From Nitrospira sp. (GTDB taxonomy: Bacteria; Nitrospirota; Thermodesulfovibrionia; Thermodesulfovibrionales; SM23-35), in assembly GCA_016873595.1 (NCBI GenBank), contig VGWZ01000003.1:1-27933 (forward strand): DNA of 27,933 nucleotides. Direction: 5' to 3'. Below are positions 6,443 to 14,110 of this stretch, piece by piece. How positions within the stretch are numbered: position 1 is the stretch's first letter; every line of letters starts with the position of its first letter. A program made the translations under genes and the position numbers. The notes beneath the pieces are model-generated. The model was not told the origin of the DNA and did not search any database. It was given only the letters and a program-made list of their open reading frames with translations.

Positions 6443-6474
6443 AAAAGTCCCCCTGCTCTGCAGGGGGACTTTTT
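6443..6474 (+). terminator. Terminator after cspA
   Basis: The stem AAAAGTCCCCCTGC / GCAGGGGGACTTTT has a three-base loop (6457-6459) and ends in a T-run. It lies between cspA and the next same-strand gene, which starts only 18 bases later. Confidence 0.88.
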
Positions 6475-6491
6475 ATATTGTGAAGGGGAAA

Positions 6492-6869
6492 ATGGCACAC
6501 AGACAAAATTATATGGAAATGGTAGAGCTGAACAAACAACGAAGAGTTGCTGCCGGGCTGGTTTCAGAACGCTTTCCTAAAGTTTCAAACATAGTAATTC
6601 ATATGACTTACTATCAGAAAGGAGCAAATCCGGTTCTCATGGTGCGTATTGTGAATGTCATCCCAACGAATTATGCCTATTTTAATATGGAATGCATGAT
6701 AAAAGGCTGCAGTAACGGTGGGTTTGATTTGACCTCAGTAATTAATGATATGATTAAAAACCATAAGAAGTCGGGAAAAGGAAAACTTGTGTGTAACGGA
6801 AAAAGCGAATTGCTTGCTTCTGACCATGCAAGTATTTCTTACGAAATAAGTATTCAGTACAATAAATAA
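6492..6869 (+). CDS. Conserved hypothetical protein, 125 aa
   Basis: I take the ATG at 6492 (MAHRQNYMEMVELNKQRR) because GAAGGGGA lies just upstream. The longer open frame back to 6435 would translate the cspA terminator hairpin. The 125-residue protein has a helical, charged start. Its beta-rich body includes VIHMTYYQKG and VRIVNVIP. A Cys-containing segment follows (MECMIKGCSNGGFDLTSVI, then LVCNG), and the end is SYEISIQY. Three Cys could hint at metal binding, but their spacing matches no motif I know. I recall similar unnamed proteins in Nitrospirota and deltaproteobacteria. It sits behind the cspA terminator, so read-through or an unseen promoter must express it. Confidence 0.75.
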   Translation: MAHRQNYMEMVELNKQRRVAAGLVSERFPKVSNIVIHMTYYQKGANPVLMVRIVNVIPTNYAYFNMECMIKGCSNGGFDLTSVINDMIKNHKKSGKGKLVCNGKSELLASDHASISYEISIQYNK

Positions 6870-6918
6870 TCTCCATAAATATCTCTTTCACAACCTCATT
6901 ATCTTGAGATAATACCTT

Positions 6919-7461
6919 TTAACTGATCTTGTCAAACTCTTTTTTGAAGTATTCCATTGTGAGGTCATCATAGACACAGAATTCAATCAACTCAAGACTG
7001 CTCTTTGGATTTTCCTTTATATAATTTAATGCCTCTCTTACCAATATCTCTGCGCATCTATCCTTTGGAAACCCAAATATACCCGAGCTTATTGCAGGGA
7101 GAGAGATACTCATTAACCCTTTTTCTGATGAGAGTCGCAGGCTGTTCAGAACCGCATTTTTTAACTTATTGTTCTCATCTCCTTCACCCATTCTCGGGCC
7201 GACTGCATGGATTACATACTTACAGGGAAGCTTGCCTGCTCCAGTAATGGCAGCATTGCCTACAGGGACAAAGCCAATTTTGTTGCTTTCTTCCTGTATT
7301 ATCTGTCCGCCTTTTCTTACAATTGCCCCTGCAACTCCGCCACCGTGCTGAAGATATGAATTAGCTGCATTTACTATTGCATCTACATCTCTTTCTGTAA
7401 TATCTCCCTGCACTAGCTGCAAAGTCTTTCTATTGATGGTTTTTTCAGAGATAACCTTCAT
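6919..7461 (-). CDS. Macrodomain protein (O-acetyl-ADP-ribose deacetylase-like)
   Basis: 180 residues forming one macrodomain of the YmdB/MacroD type. LVQGDITERDVDAIVNAAN (about 17-35) supplies the Asp and Asn of the adenosine and catalytic pockets. HGGGVAGAI is the ribose/diphosphate loop. A later ISSGIFGFP is the second phosphate loop. Such proteins hydrolyse O-acetyl-ADP-ribose or remove ADP-ribose from protein aspartate/glutamate and nucleic acids. All loop glycines are intact, so it should be active. GGGAGG precedes the minus-strand ATG. It is a single-gene unit converging with the 125-aa gene. No ADP-ribosyltransferase or sirtuin is visible nearby. Confidence 0.9.
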   Translation of the reverse strand: MKVISEKTINRKTLQLVQGDITERDVDAIVNAANSYLQHGGGVAGAIVRKGGQIIQEESNKIGFVPVGNAAITGAGKLPCKYVIHAVGPRMGEGDENNKLKNAVLNSLRLSSEKGLMSISLPAISSGIFGFPKDRCAEILVREALNYIKENPKSSLELIEFCVYDDLTMEYFKKEFDKIS

Positions 7462-7521
7462 AAGATCCTCCCTTTTTTTTAATACACAATAATATCAATT
7501 ATCCATAAAGCAATAGTAAAA

Positions 7522-7636
7522 TAATGCAGGTCTTGTATTTGAGCGGTTTTAAATTCTGTCTTTGTCAGAATTTACCTCGGAGATCCCGATAGCTAATCGG
7601 GATCGAGAATGAGCGAAAATGCTATGACCTGCATTA
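7522..7636. repeat. Structured palindromic element with two internal hairpins
   Basis: An 11-bp outer inverted repeat (TAATGCAGGTC at 7522-7532 and GACCTGCATTA at 7626-7636) encloses two perfect hairpins. One is AAATTCTG / CAGAATTT (7551-7573); the other is GATCCCGAT / ATCGGGATC (7582-7604). The three-stem layout suggests a MITE-like repeat or a structured RNA in the gap between the macrodomain gene and hflX. No open reading frame is seen inside. Confidence 0.6.
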
Positions 7637-7699
7637 TAACTATAATTTGTGAATGATTTATAATATTAGTTTTTTGCAGGTTTGTTTAGTAAAAAGTTG

Positions 7700-7708
7700 T
7701 GCTATAAT
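7700..7708 (+). promoter_or_regulatory. Extended -10 promoter of hflX
   Basis: TGC-TATAAT gives a consensus extended -10 with only a weak TTTGTT-like -35. Transcription would start near 7715, leaving roughly 15 bases before the hflX start and including its GGAGG. Confidence 0.65.
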
Positions 7709-7729
7709 AGAAGTATACGGAGGGTATAA

Positions 7730-9388
7730 ATACCAGCACTTTACGGAAATCTAACAGGTCTCAAGGCCAGCTACCTTAACTCGCTTGAGAGAATTTATCG
7801 GAGAAAGGTACACCGTGAGATCGTTACCCCTGAGCTCGCAAAATATCTTACAGAACTTTCTTCTGAAATAGGCCGTCAGATAGGGGTACTCATTGATAGA
7901 GACGGCGCAATTACCCATGTAATTGTTGGAAATGCAAAGGGAATCATTGTTCCCCCTCTTGAGGAGTATCCTGTAGGAAGAAGGGCATTAAGAGGACTCA
8001 GACTTGTGCATACCCACCTGAAAGAAGAGCCTCTTAATAAGGATGACTTTACAGACCTCGCCTTATTAAGGTTTGACCTGATTGCTGCAATAAGTGCAAA
8101 AGATGGATTGCCAGGAATAATCTATTTGGCACATCTCATGCCTAAGGGGTCGGAAAAAGTAATAGAGGTTTTACCTCCGGATAATTTCTATGAATTTAAA
8201 CTGGATGTTGATACTTTTATAGAATCTCTTGAAGAAGAGATGGAAAGGGCGATCACCTTTGACCAGAGAGATATGCGGGAAAGGGTGATATTGGTAAGTG
8301 TTTCTGCAAGACCAAAATACGAGCAAGAGGACTCTATAGAAGATCTGAAGGAGCTTGCCCGATCAAGTAATGTGCATGTCCTTGACAGCGTTATACAAAG
8401 GCTCAATAAAATTAACCCGAAATATCTGATGGGTGAAGGCAAGCTTAAAGAGCTTGTGATTAATGCCATGAATATGGGTGCAACACTTCTGATATTTGAT
8501 CAGGATCTCAGTCCATCGCAGATAAAGGCAATAGCCGAGACTACTGAACTCAAGGTGATAGACCGCACGCAGCTTATCCTTGATATATTTGCCCGACGCG
8601 CACATAGCAAGGATGGTAAGGTACAGGTTGAACTCGCACAGCTCAAATACAGACTTCCAAGGCTCACAGGAAAAGGAACCGCCATGTCCCGTTTAATGGG
8701 TGGGATAGGTGGCAGAGGACCTGGAGAGATGAAACTCGAGATAGACAGAAGACGGGTACGTGACAGGATACACATTCTCGAAAAGGAACTTAAATCCCTC
8801 AGCGAGGCAAGACGTCAGAGGAGACATAAACGCCAACAGCAACATATCCCGATTGTTTCAATTATTGGGTATACCAATGCAGGGAAATCAACACTTCTTA
8901 ATGCTCTTACAAAAAGCTCTGTATTTGTTGAGGACAAAGTGTTTGCAACCCTTGACACTGCGAGCAGACGTTTGAGGTTTCCTCGAGAGAGGGATGTTAT
9001 TGTCACAGATACTGTTGGTTTCATAAGAAATCTCCCTAAAGACCTTATGGCAGCTTTCAGGGCAACACTTGAGGAACTTGAAGATGCAGATTTATTACTC
9101 CATCTTGTTGATGCATCAACCCCCCGTTTTGAACAACAGATAGAATCTGTGGAGAAGATACTTGAAGAACTTCATCTGTCTGAGAAAAAGAAACTCCTTG
9201 TTTTTAACAAGATAGACAAATTAACTAATGAAGAGGCACAGAATCTTGCCTTCCGGTACGGTGCAGCTGCAATTTCTGCACTCGATGCGTCAACATTTCA
9301 CCCCATGCTCAGTGCGATAGAAGAACGGGTCTTTCTGTCTCTTCAAGTCCATGAAGATAAGGAAAAGCTGGTAGAGGCAGAGATATAA
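7730..9388 (+). CDS. hflX: GTPase HflX, apparent ATA start
   Basis: A ribosome-associated GTPase that splits stalled or hibernating 70S ribosomes. From 7730 it has 552 residues. An N-terminal extension begins PALYGNLTGLKASYLNSLER with IGRQIGVLIDRDG. The GTP_bdg_N and middle domains follow with GRGPGEMKLEIDRRR. The G domain has G1 GYTNAGKS near 378, G3 DTVGF near 427 and G4 NKID near 493. The conserved N-terminal part lies in one frame that begins just after a TAA at 7727. No ATG, GTG or TTG exists in it before a GTG at 8006, which would delete 92 conserved-looking residues. An ATA at 7730 sits six bases after GGAGG, so ATA is the likely initiator. The stop overlaps the next gene (TAATG). Confidence 0.88.
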   Translation: MPALYGNLTGLKASYLNSLERIYRRKVHREIVTPELAKYLTELSSEIGRQIGVLIDRDGAITHVIVGNAKGIIVPPLEEYPVGRRALRGLRLVHTHLKEEPLNKDDFTDLALLRFDLIAAISAKDGLPGIIYLAHLMPKGSEKVIEVLPPDNFYEFKLDVDTFIESLEEEMERAITFDQRDMRERVILVSVSARPKYEQEDSIEDLKELARSSNVHVLDSVIQRLNKINPKYLMGEGKLKELVINAMNMGATLLIFDQDLSPSQIKAIAETTELKVIDRTQLILDIFARRAHSKDGKVQVELAQLKYRLPRLTGKGTAMSRLMGGIGGRGPGEMKLEIDRRRVRDRIHILEKELKSLSEARRQRRHKRQQQHIPIVSIIGYTNAGKSTLLNALTKSSVFVEDKVFATLDTASRRLRFPRERDVIVTDTVGFIRNLPKDLMAAFRATLEELEDADLLLHLVDASTPRFEQQIESVEKILEELHLSEKKKLLVFNKIDKLTNEEAQNLAFRYGAAAISALDASTFHPMLSAIEERVFLSLQVHEDKEKLVEAEI

Positions 9389-10470
9389 TGGAATTTGTAC
9401 CTAAATGGATTGCATGGGAAATGACGAGGAGATGCAATCTCAGGTGTATTCATTGCCGCTCTTCATCCGAATTGGAAGTAAAAGACCATCCTGATTTCTC
9501 CACCAAAGAGGCATTCAGGATTATTGATGAAATTGCAGGTTATGTAAAGCCTGTCGTGGTTCTTTCAGGAGGTGAGCCACTTCTCAGAAAAGATATATTT
9601 GATATTGCGCAATACGGCAGAGATAAAGGATTCAGGATGTGCCTTGCGACAAATGGGACACTTGTGACAGATGATATCTGCGATAAGATAAAAACATCAG
9701 GAATAAAGATCGTATCACTGAGTCTTGATGGCTCAATAGAAGATGTGCATGACGATTTCAGAAATCAAAAAGGCGCCTTTGATGGAAGTATACGTGCAGC
9801 AAGATATTTTAAAAATCATGGCATTGAATTCATCATTAATTCATCCTTTACAAAGAGAAATCAGGAAGAGATTCCAAAAGTATATAAACTCGCAAAAGAG
9901 CTCGGAGCATCTGCATGGTATATGTTCATGATAGTTCCGACCGGCAGGGGTGAGGAGATAATGAATGAGTTGATTTCAAAGGAAGATTATGAAGAAATCA
10001 TCGAGTGGCATTATCAGATGGAAAAAGATGAGAAAGATATACTTGTACGGGCAACGTGCGCACCACATTACTACAGGGTAGTCCTGCAAAAGTCAAAAGA
10101 AGAGGGAGTTAAACTTGAGAGAAGGACGCTGAAATTCTCGACAGGTGGTGCAAAAGGCTGTATCGCAGGGCAACTTATTTGTCTCATAGATGTTGATGGC
10201 AACGTGCTTCCATGCAGCTACTTTCCAAAACCTGCAGGAAATCTTAAGGGAAAATCATTGAGAGAGATATGGGAAAACTCAGAGCTTTTTAGAGAACTCC
10301 GTGACTTTAAATCCTATAAAGGAAAATGTGGTTCTTGCGAGTACATAACTGTCTGCGGGGGATGCCGTGCAAGAGCATATTCAGTCTACGGAGATTATCT
10401 TGAAGAAGAACCGTTCTGTGGATATATGCCTTTGAAGCTAAGAAAAAAGAAATTAGAAATTAAAAATTAA
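9388..10470 (+). CDS. Radical SAM/SPASM protein, AhbD/NirJ-like (heme synthesis)
   Basis: 360 residues. The radical SAM cluster Cx3Cx2C is in RRCNLRCIHC (about 15-24), with LSGGEPLL near residue 60 binding SAM. The C-terminal SPASM-like region has Cys-rich blocks KGCIAGQLIC, VLPCSYF and GKCGSCEYITVCGGCRARAY, which should hold auxiliary 4Fe-4S clusters. This layout is that of AhbC, AhbD and NirJ, which modify siroheme-derived tetrapyrroles. AhbD decarboxylates Fe-coproporphyrin III to heme b without oxygen. Placement directly before hemE, hemH and a HemY-type oxidase supports a heme role, most simply AhbD. The last residues (KLRKKKLEIKN) come from an AT-rich simple repeat. AhbD against AhbC cannot be settled by eye. 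Confidence 0.78.
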   Translation: MEFVPKWIAWEMTRRCNLRCIHCRSSSELEVKDHPDFSTKEAFRIIDEIAGYVKPVVVLSGGEPLLRKDIFDIAQYGRDKGFRMCLATNGTLVTDDICDKIKTSGIKIVSLSLDGSIEDVHDDFRNQKGAFDGSIRAARYFKNHGIEFIINSSFTKRNQEEIPKVYKLAKELGASAWYMFMIVPTGRGEEIMNELISKEDYEEIIEWHYQMEKDEKDILVRATCAPHYYRVVLQKSKEEGVKLERRTLKFSTGGAKGCIAGQLICLIDVDGNVLPCSYFPKPAGNLKGKSLREIWENSELFRELRDFKSYKGKCGSCEYITVCGGCRARAYSVYGDYLEEEPFCGYMPLKLRKKKLEIKN

Positions 10471-10484
10471 AACTAGGGGGTATT

Positions 10485-11513
10485 ATGAACGACATTTTTC
10501 TAAGGGCATGTAGAGGAGAGAAAGTTGAGTACACACCGGTATGGCTCATGCGTCAGGCAGGAAGATACCTTCCTCAATATCAGGCAGTACGTGCAAATAT
10601 TGACTTTCTTGCACTTTGTAAGACACCTGAACTTGCTGCAGAGGTTACTATTCAACCTGTTGATATCCTTGGAGTTGATGCAGCAATACTATTTTCAGAC
10701 ATTCTCATTCCTGTTGAAGCAATGGGTATGCAACTTGTGTTTTCAGATAAAGATGGCCCTGTATTTAGTGAGCCCATAAGAAATAAATCTGCTGTTGACA
10801 GGTTGATTATTCCAGATGCGGAAGTTGACATGCCCTTTATTCTTGAGTCGATAAAGATTCTGAGAGAAAAGCTTAAAAATAAAGTGCCTCTTATAGGGTT
10901 TTCAGGTGCACCATTTACACTTGCAACATACATGATTGAAGGTGGAGGCTCAAGACATTTTCTCCAGACAAAAAAGATGATGTTCCAGAACAAAAGACTA
11001 TTTGATTATCTCATGGAGAAATTGACTGCAACTCTTATTTTATACCTCTCTGCTCAGGTAAAGGCAGGTGCTCAGGCATTACAAATCTTTGACACATGGG
11101 CAGGGATGCTTTCGCCCATTGATTATAAAAATTTCGCACTTCCTTATGTGAAGAAAATAATTTATGAATTGAAGAGAGAAGGGCTCCCGATAATCTATTT
11201 TGTAAATAATTGTGCAGGAATTCTTCACGAGGTCAAGAAATCGGGTGCAGATATTGTTGGAATTGACTGGAGGATTGATATAGCTGATGCAATAAAAAAG
11301 CTCGGTAAAAAGGTTGTTGTTCAGGGAAATCTTGACCCCTGTGCACTTTTTCTTTCAGAGGAAGATATTGAAGAGAGGGTTAAAGACATATTATGGAAAG
11401 GAGAGGTTGCAAGAGGCCACGTCTTTAATCTGGGACATGGAGTGCTTCCTGAAACACCTGTGAAAAACGTTATTGCATTAGTCAAGGCAGTCCATAGATT
11501 GAGTCATATTTAG
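10485..11513 (+). CDS. hemE: Uroporphyrinogen decarboxylase
   Basis: 342 residues, the usual length. The start has RACRGEKVEYTPVWLMRQAG with the PVWLMRQAGRYLP signature that binds substrate carboxylates. FSDIL near residue 69 carries the catalytic-region Asp. ATYMIEGGGS, VVVQGNLDP and NLGHGVLPETP are also intact. The cytosolic enzyme removes four acetate carboxyls from uroporphyrinogen III to give coproporphyrinogen III. An AGGGGG Shine-Dalgarno precedes the ATG, 14 bases after the radical SAM gene, so the two are probably co-transcribed. It provides the substrate for both oxidative and coproporphyrin-dependent heme routes. Confidence 0.97.
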   Translation: MNDIFLRACRGEKVEYTPVWLMRQAGRYLPQYQAVRANIDFLALCKTPELAAEVTIQPVDILGVDAAILFSDILIPVEAMGMQLVFSDKDGPVFSEPIRNKSAVDRLIIPDAEVDMPFILESIKILREKLKNKVPLIGFSGAPFTLATYMIEGGGSRHFLQTKKMMFQNKRLFDYLMEKLTATLILYLSAQVKAGAQALQIFDTWAGMLSPIDYKNFALPYVKKIIYELKREGLPIIYFVNNCAGILHEVKKSGADIVGIDWRIDIADAIKKLGKKVVVQGNLDPCALFLSEEDIEERVKDILWKGEVARGHVFNLGHGVLPETPVKNVIALVKAVHRLSHI

Positions 11514-11549
11514 TCTCGAATAAGACGTTCCTGATATAGGGGAACAATG

Positions 11550-11558
11550 TGGTATACT
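11550..11558 (+). promoter_or_regulatory. Extended -10 upstream of hemH
   Basis: TGG-TATACT lies 57 bases before the hemH start in an intergenic gap and matches the extended -10 pattern seen at other genes of the window. No good -35 is visible. It would allow hemH to be transcribed separately from hemE. Confidence 0.45.
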
Positions 11559-11615
11559 TATTCAATAAAGATACAGCCTAAAGATTTTTAACTATAAAGA
11601 ATCAGGATTAAGGAT

Positions 11616-12695
11616 TTGGGTGAAACTGAAAAAAATACCATAGGCGTATTACTCTTAAACCTCGGTGGGCCTGATTCCCTTCAAGCAGTGAGGCCCTTCC
11701 TCTATAATCTTTTTTCTGACAGGGGTATTATTAAACTTGGTCCTTCGTTTCTTCAAAAGCCTATTGCATGGTTGATATCAAGTCTTCGCGCACAAAATAC
11801 AAAAAAAATATATAGCCTGATAGGAGGGAAGTCTCCAATACTTGATATCACCACTGCACAGGCAAAAGCCCTCGAGGAGTCACTTAACTCATCACTGCTG
11901 CAATCCCCCCATCCCCCCTTTAGTAAAGGGGGGCGAGGGGGGATTAAGGTTTATGTAGGGATGCGTTATTGGCATCCTTTTATAGAGGAAGTGATTCCCG
12001 AAATCTGTAATGATGGCATAAAAAAGCTTATTGCACTGAGCCTGTATCCTCATTATTCACGTGCAACAACAGGCTCTGCACTTTCGAACTTCAAAGAAAT
12101 TGTGTCAGGTTATCCTGTGGAAATTTTTTGTATCTCATCGTGGTTTGACCATCCTTTATATATAGATGCACTTGTGGATGTAATTAAAAAGGGCATTGAA
12201 TCGTTCAATCAGAATTTTTCAAGTAATCCCCCCATCCCCCCTTTAGAAAAGGGGGGTAAGGGGGGATTTGAAGGAAGGAGGAATGTCCATGTTCTCTTCA
12301 GTGCCCATAGCCTTCCGGTGAGCTTTATCGCTGAGGGAGACCCATATGTACACCAGATACAGGAGACGATAAAAGAGGTCGTAAAAAAAATCAATATAGA
12401 ATGGCATCTGTCTTATCAGAGCAGAAGTGGCCCTGTGAAATGGCTTGAACCCTCAACAGAAGAAATGCTTGAAAAGTTCGCTGAAAGGGGATACAGGAAT
12501 ATTCTTGTAGTCCCCATAAGTTTTGTTTCAGACCATATTGAGACACTGTACGAGATAGATATATTATATAAAGATATGGCCCAAAAGAAGGGGATGACGC
12601 TTAAGAGAGTAGATTCTTTGAATACACATTCGCTATTTATTGAGGCATTAAAAGATATAGTGATAAGGGGTGTACAGGAGATAGGGTGGATATAA
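11616..12695 (+). CDS. hemH: Ferrochelatase (HemH/CpfC), with two repeat-derived insertions
   Basis: The enzyme inserts Fe(II) into protoporphyrin IX or coproporphyrin III. Family blocks are intact: VLLLNLGGPDS at the start, FSAHSLP with the catalytic His near residue 230, YQSRSGPVKWLEPS, and VVPISFVSDHIETLYEID. At 359 residues it is about 40 longer than most ferrochelatases. The surplus is explained by two segments, SPHPPFSKGGRGG (~97-109) and NPPIPPLEKGGKGG (~204-217), encoded by copies of one palindromic DNA repeat. Both lie in places where loops are likely, the second just before the catalytic strand. The frame stays open, so the gene is probably functional. Start TTG at 11616, with AGGA eight bases upstream. 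One base separates its stop from the next ATG. Confidence 0.95.
   Translation: MGETEKNTIGVLLLNLGGPDSLQAVRPFLYNLFSDRGIIKLGPSFLQKPIAWLISSLRAQNTKKIYSLIGGKSPILDITTAQAKALEESLNSSLLQSPHPPFSKGGRGGIKVYVGMRYWHPFIEEVIPEICNDGIKKLIALSLYPHYSRATTGSALSNFKEIVSGYPVEIFCISSWFDHPLYIDALVDVIKKGIESFNQNFSSNPPIPPLEKGGKGGFEGRRNVHVLFSAHSLPVSFIAEGDPYVHQIQETIKEVVKKINIEWHLSYQSRSGPVKWLEPSTEEMLEKFAERGYRNILVVPISFVSDHIETLYEIDILYKDMAQKKGMTLKRVDSLNTHSLFIEALKDIVIRGVQEIGWI
11902..11945. repeat. 44-bp palindromic repeat inside hemH, copy 1
   Basis: The arms AATCCCCCCATCCCCCC and GGGGGGCGAGGGGGGATT surround a TTTAGTAAA centre, forming a C-rich/G-rich imperfect palindrome. It is read in frame as SPHPPFSKGGRGGI. The same element recurs at 12225-12268. 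Confidence 0.88.
12225..12268. repeat. 44-bp palindromic repeat inside hemH, copy 2
   Basis: AATCCCCCCATCCCCCC, then TTTAGAAAA, then GGGGGGTAAGGGGGGATT. It has the same length and layout as the first copy, with a few base changes in the centre and right arm. Here it is read one codon position differently, giving NPPIPPLEKGGKGGF. Confidence 0.88.
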
Positions 12696-12696
12696 A

Positions 12697-14049
12697 ATGA
12701 GATTGATTATTATCGGCGGAGGAATTTCCGGTCTTTCTTTAGCCTACTTTCTCCTCGAGAGAGATCCCGCGTTAGATATTATCGTCCTTGAGTCCGAAAA
12801 AAGAGCAGGGGGCAAGATATGGACTGATAGGGTAGACGGTTTTCTATGCGAAAGTGGTGTAAACGGTTTCTTAGATAACAGACCAATGACCCTTAAACTT
12901 ACTGCAAAACTTGGACTCGCTCCTCTGAGAAGCAGTGATGCTGCAAGGAAAAGGTATATATTTTCTGACAGGAAACTCCATCTTTTACCTGAATCACCTG
13001 CTTCATTTTTTTCTTCGAATCTTCTAAGCCTTTATGGCAGGCTGAGGATTATATACGAAATCTTTGTACCAAAGGGTAAAGAAGATGATGAGACGCTTGC
13101 AAACTTTGCAAGAAGGAGACTTGGCCGAGAGGCATATGAAAAACTCATTGACCCGATGGCATCAGGCGTATATGCAGGTGATCCTGAAACGATGAGCCTC
13201 AGGAGTTGTTTCCCGAGAATATATGAGCTCGAAAAGAAATACGGTAGCCTCATAAAGGCAATGCTGAAACTTCAGAAAGAAGCGAAGAAAACCGGGAAAA
13301 AAGTGGGGCCAGGTCCTGGCGGTGTTCTATCTTCATTTTATGATGGAATGGAAGTGATTATTACTACTCTGAGAAATTATCTGGTAGAAAGGCTTAGGAC
13401 GAGCAGTAGAGTAATCTCGATTGACAGAAAGGCAAACAACTATCTTGTGTATCTCTCTGATAATTCAAAAATTGAGGCAGAGGCAGTTGTGATTACAACT
13501 CCTGCCCATGTTGCGTCAAAGATTGTGAAGGACTTTGATAAGAAACTATCTTTAGCTCTTAATGGTATGTTCTATCCTTCGATTTCAGTTGTGTGTCTCG
13601 GGTTTAGAAAGGAGAAGATAACACAACCCGATGGATTTGGTTTTCTTGTGCCTTACAGAGAAGGCAGGAAGATACTTGGGACACTGTGGGATTCAAGCAT
13701 ATTCCCTAACAGAGCTCCAGAGGGTTATGTGCTTTTCAGGAGTATGCTGGGAGGCGCACGGGCATCAGAACTTGCAATGCAGGATGAAAACAGATTGATA
13801 ACCATGGTTATGGATGAGCTGAAGACTATCATGGGTATAAAAGCACAGCCAGATTTTGTAAAGGTATATAGTCATGAAATGGGGATACCGCAATATTCCG
13901 TTGGACATCTGAAAAGGCTTGAGACAATTGAAGGGATCATGAGCAGGCACACAGGACTTTATCTCACCGGCAACTCTTATCGCGGAATTGGTGTGAATGA
14001 CTGTATAGAGAATTCATACAAACTATCAGAGCATATAATAGGGAAATAG
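12697..14049 (+). CDS. hemG: Protoporphyrinogen/coproporphyrinogen oxidase, FAD-dependent (HemY/CgoX type)
   Basis: 450 residues with an N-terminal Rossmann FAD site, IIIGGGISGLSLAYFL, then ESEKRAGGKIWT. The C-terminal FAD-contacting block is LYLTGNSYRGIGVNDCIE. The length and the middle substrate domain (YEKLIDPMASGVYAGDPE) fit the HemY/CgoX family, which oxidises protoporphyrinogen IX or coproporphyrinogen III by six electrons. Although often named hemG in operons like this, it is not the E. coli flavodoxin-like HemG. Which porphyrinogen it uses cannot be read directly. The AhbD-like gene and absence of a visible coproporphyrinogen III decarboxylase make the coproporphyrin route attractive. 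It probably acts at the membrane face despite lacking a transmembrane helix. Confidence 0.92.
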   Translation: MRLIIIGGGISGLSLAYFLLERDPALDIIVLESEKRAGGKIWTDRVDGFLCESGVNGFLDNRPMTLKLTAKLGLAPLRSSDAARKRYIFSDRKLHLLPESPASFFSSNLLSLYGRLRIIYEIFVPKGKEDDETLANFARRRLGREAYEKLIDPMASGVYAGDPETMSLRSCFPRIYELEKKYGSLIKAMLKLQKEAKKTGKKVGPGPGGVLSSFYDGMEVIITTLRNYLVERLRTSSRVISIDRKANNYLVYLSDNSKIEAEAVVITTPAHVASKIVKDFDKKLSLALNGMFYPSISVVCLGFRKEKITQPDGFGFLVPYREGRKILGTLWDSSIFPNRAPEGYVLFRSMLGGARASELAMQDENRLITMVMDELKTIMGIKAQPDFVKVYSHEMGIPQYSVGHLKRLETIEGIMSRHTGLYLTGNSYRGIGVNDCIENSYKLSEHIIGK

Positions 14050-14110
14050 GAATGTTTAGGATTGTTTTTGTTTTAAAAATATGATATTTTTCAAAAAATA
14101 GGAGGGAGAA

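Noticed and set aside
6898..6913. ATTATCT-TG-AGATAAT palindrome between convergent genes
   Set aside because: AT-rich and short with only a weak T-tail; it may aid termination but is not convincing.
8006..9388. hflX annotated from the GTG at 8006
   Set aside because: This would drop 92 upstream in-frame residues that read as the HflX N-terminal domain and ignore the GGAGG before 7730.
12209..12394. 61-aa minus-strand frame with PPLPPFSKGGMGG
   Set aside because: It is the reverse reading of the palindromic repeat inside hemH, not a gene.
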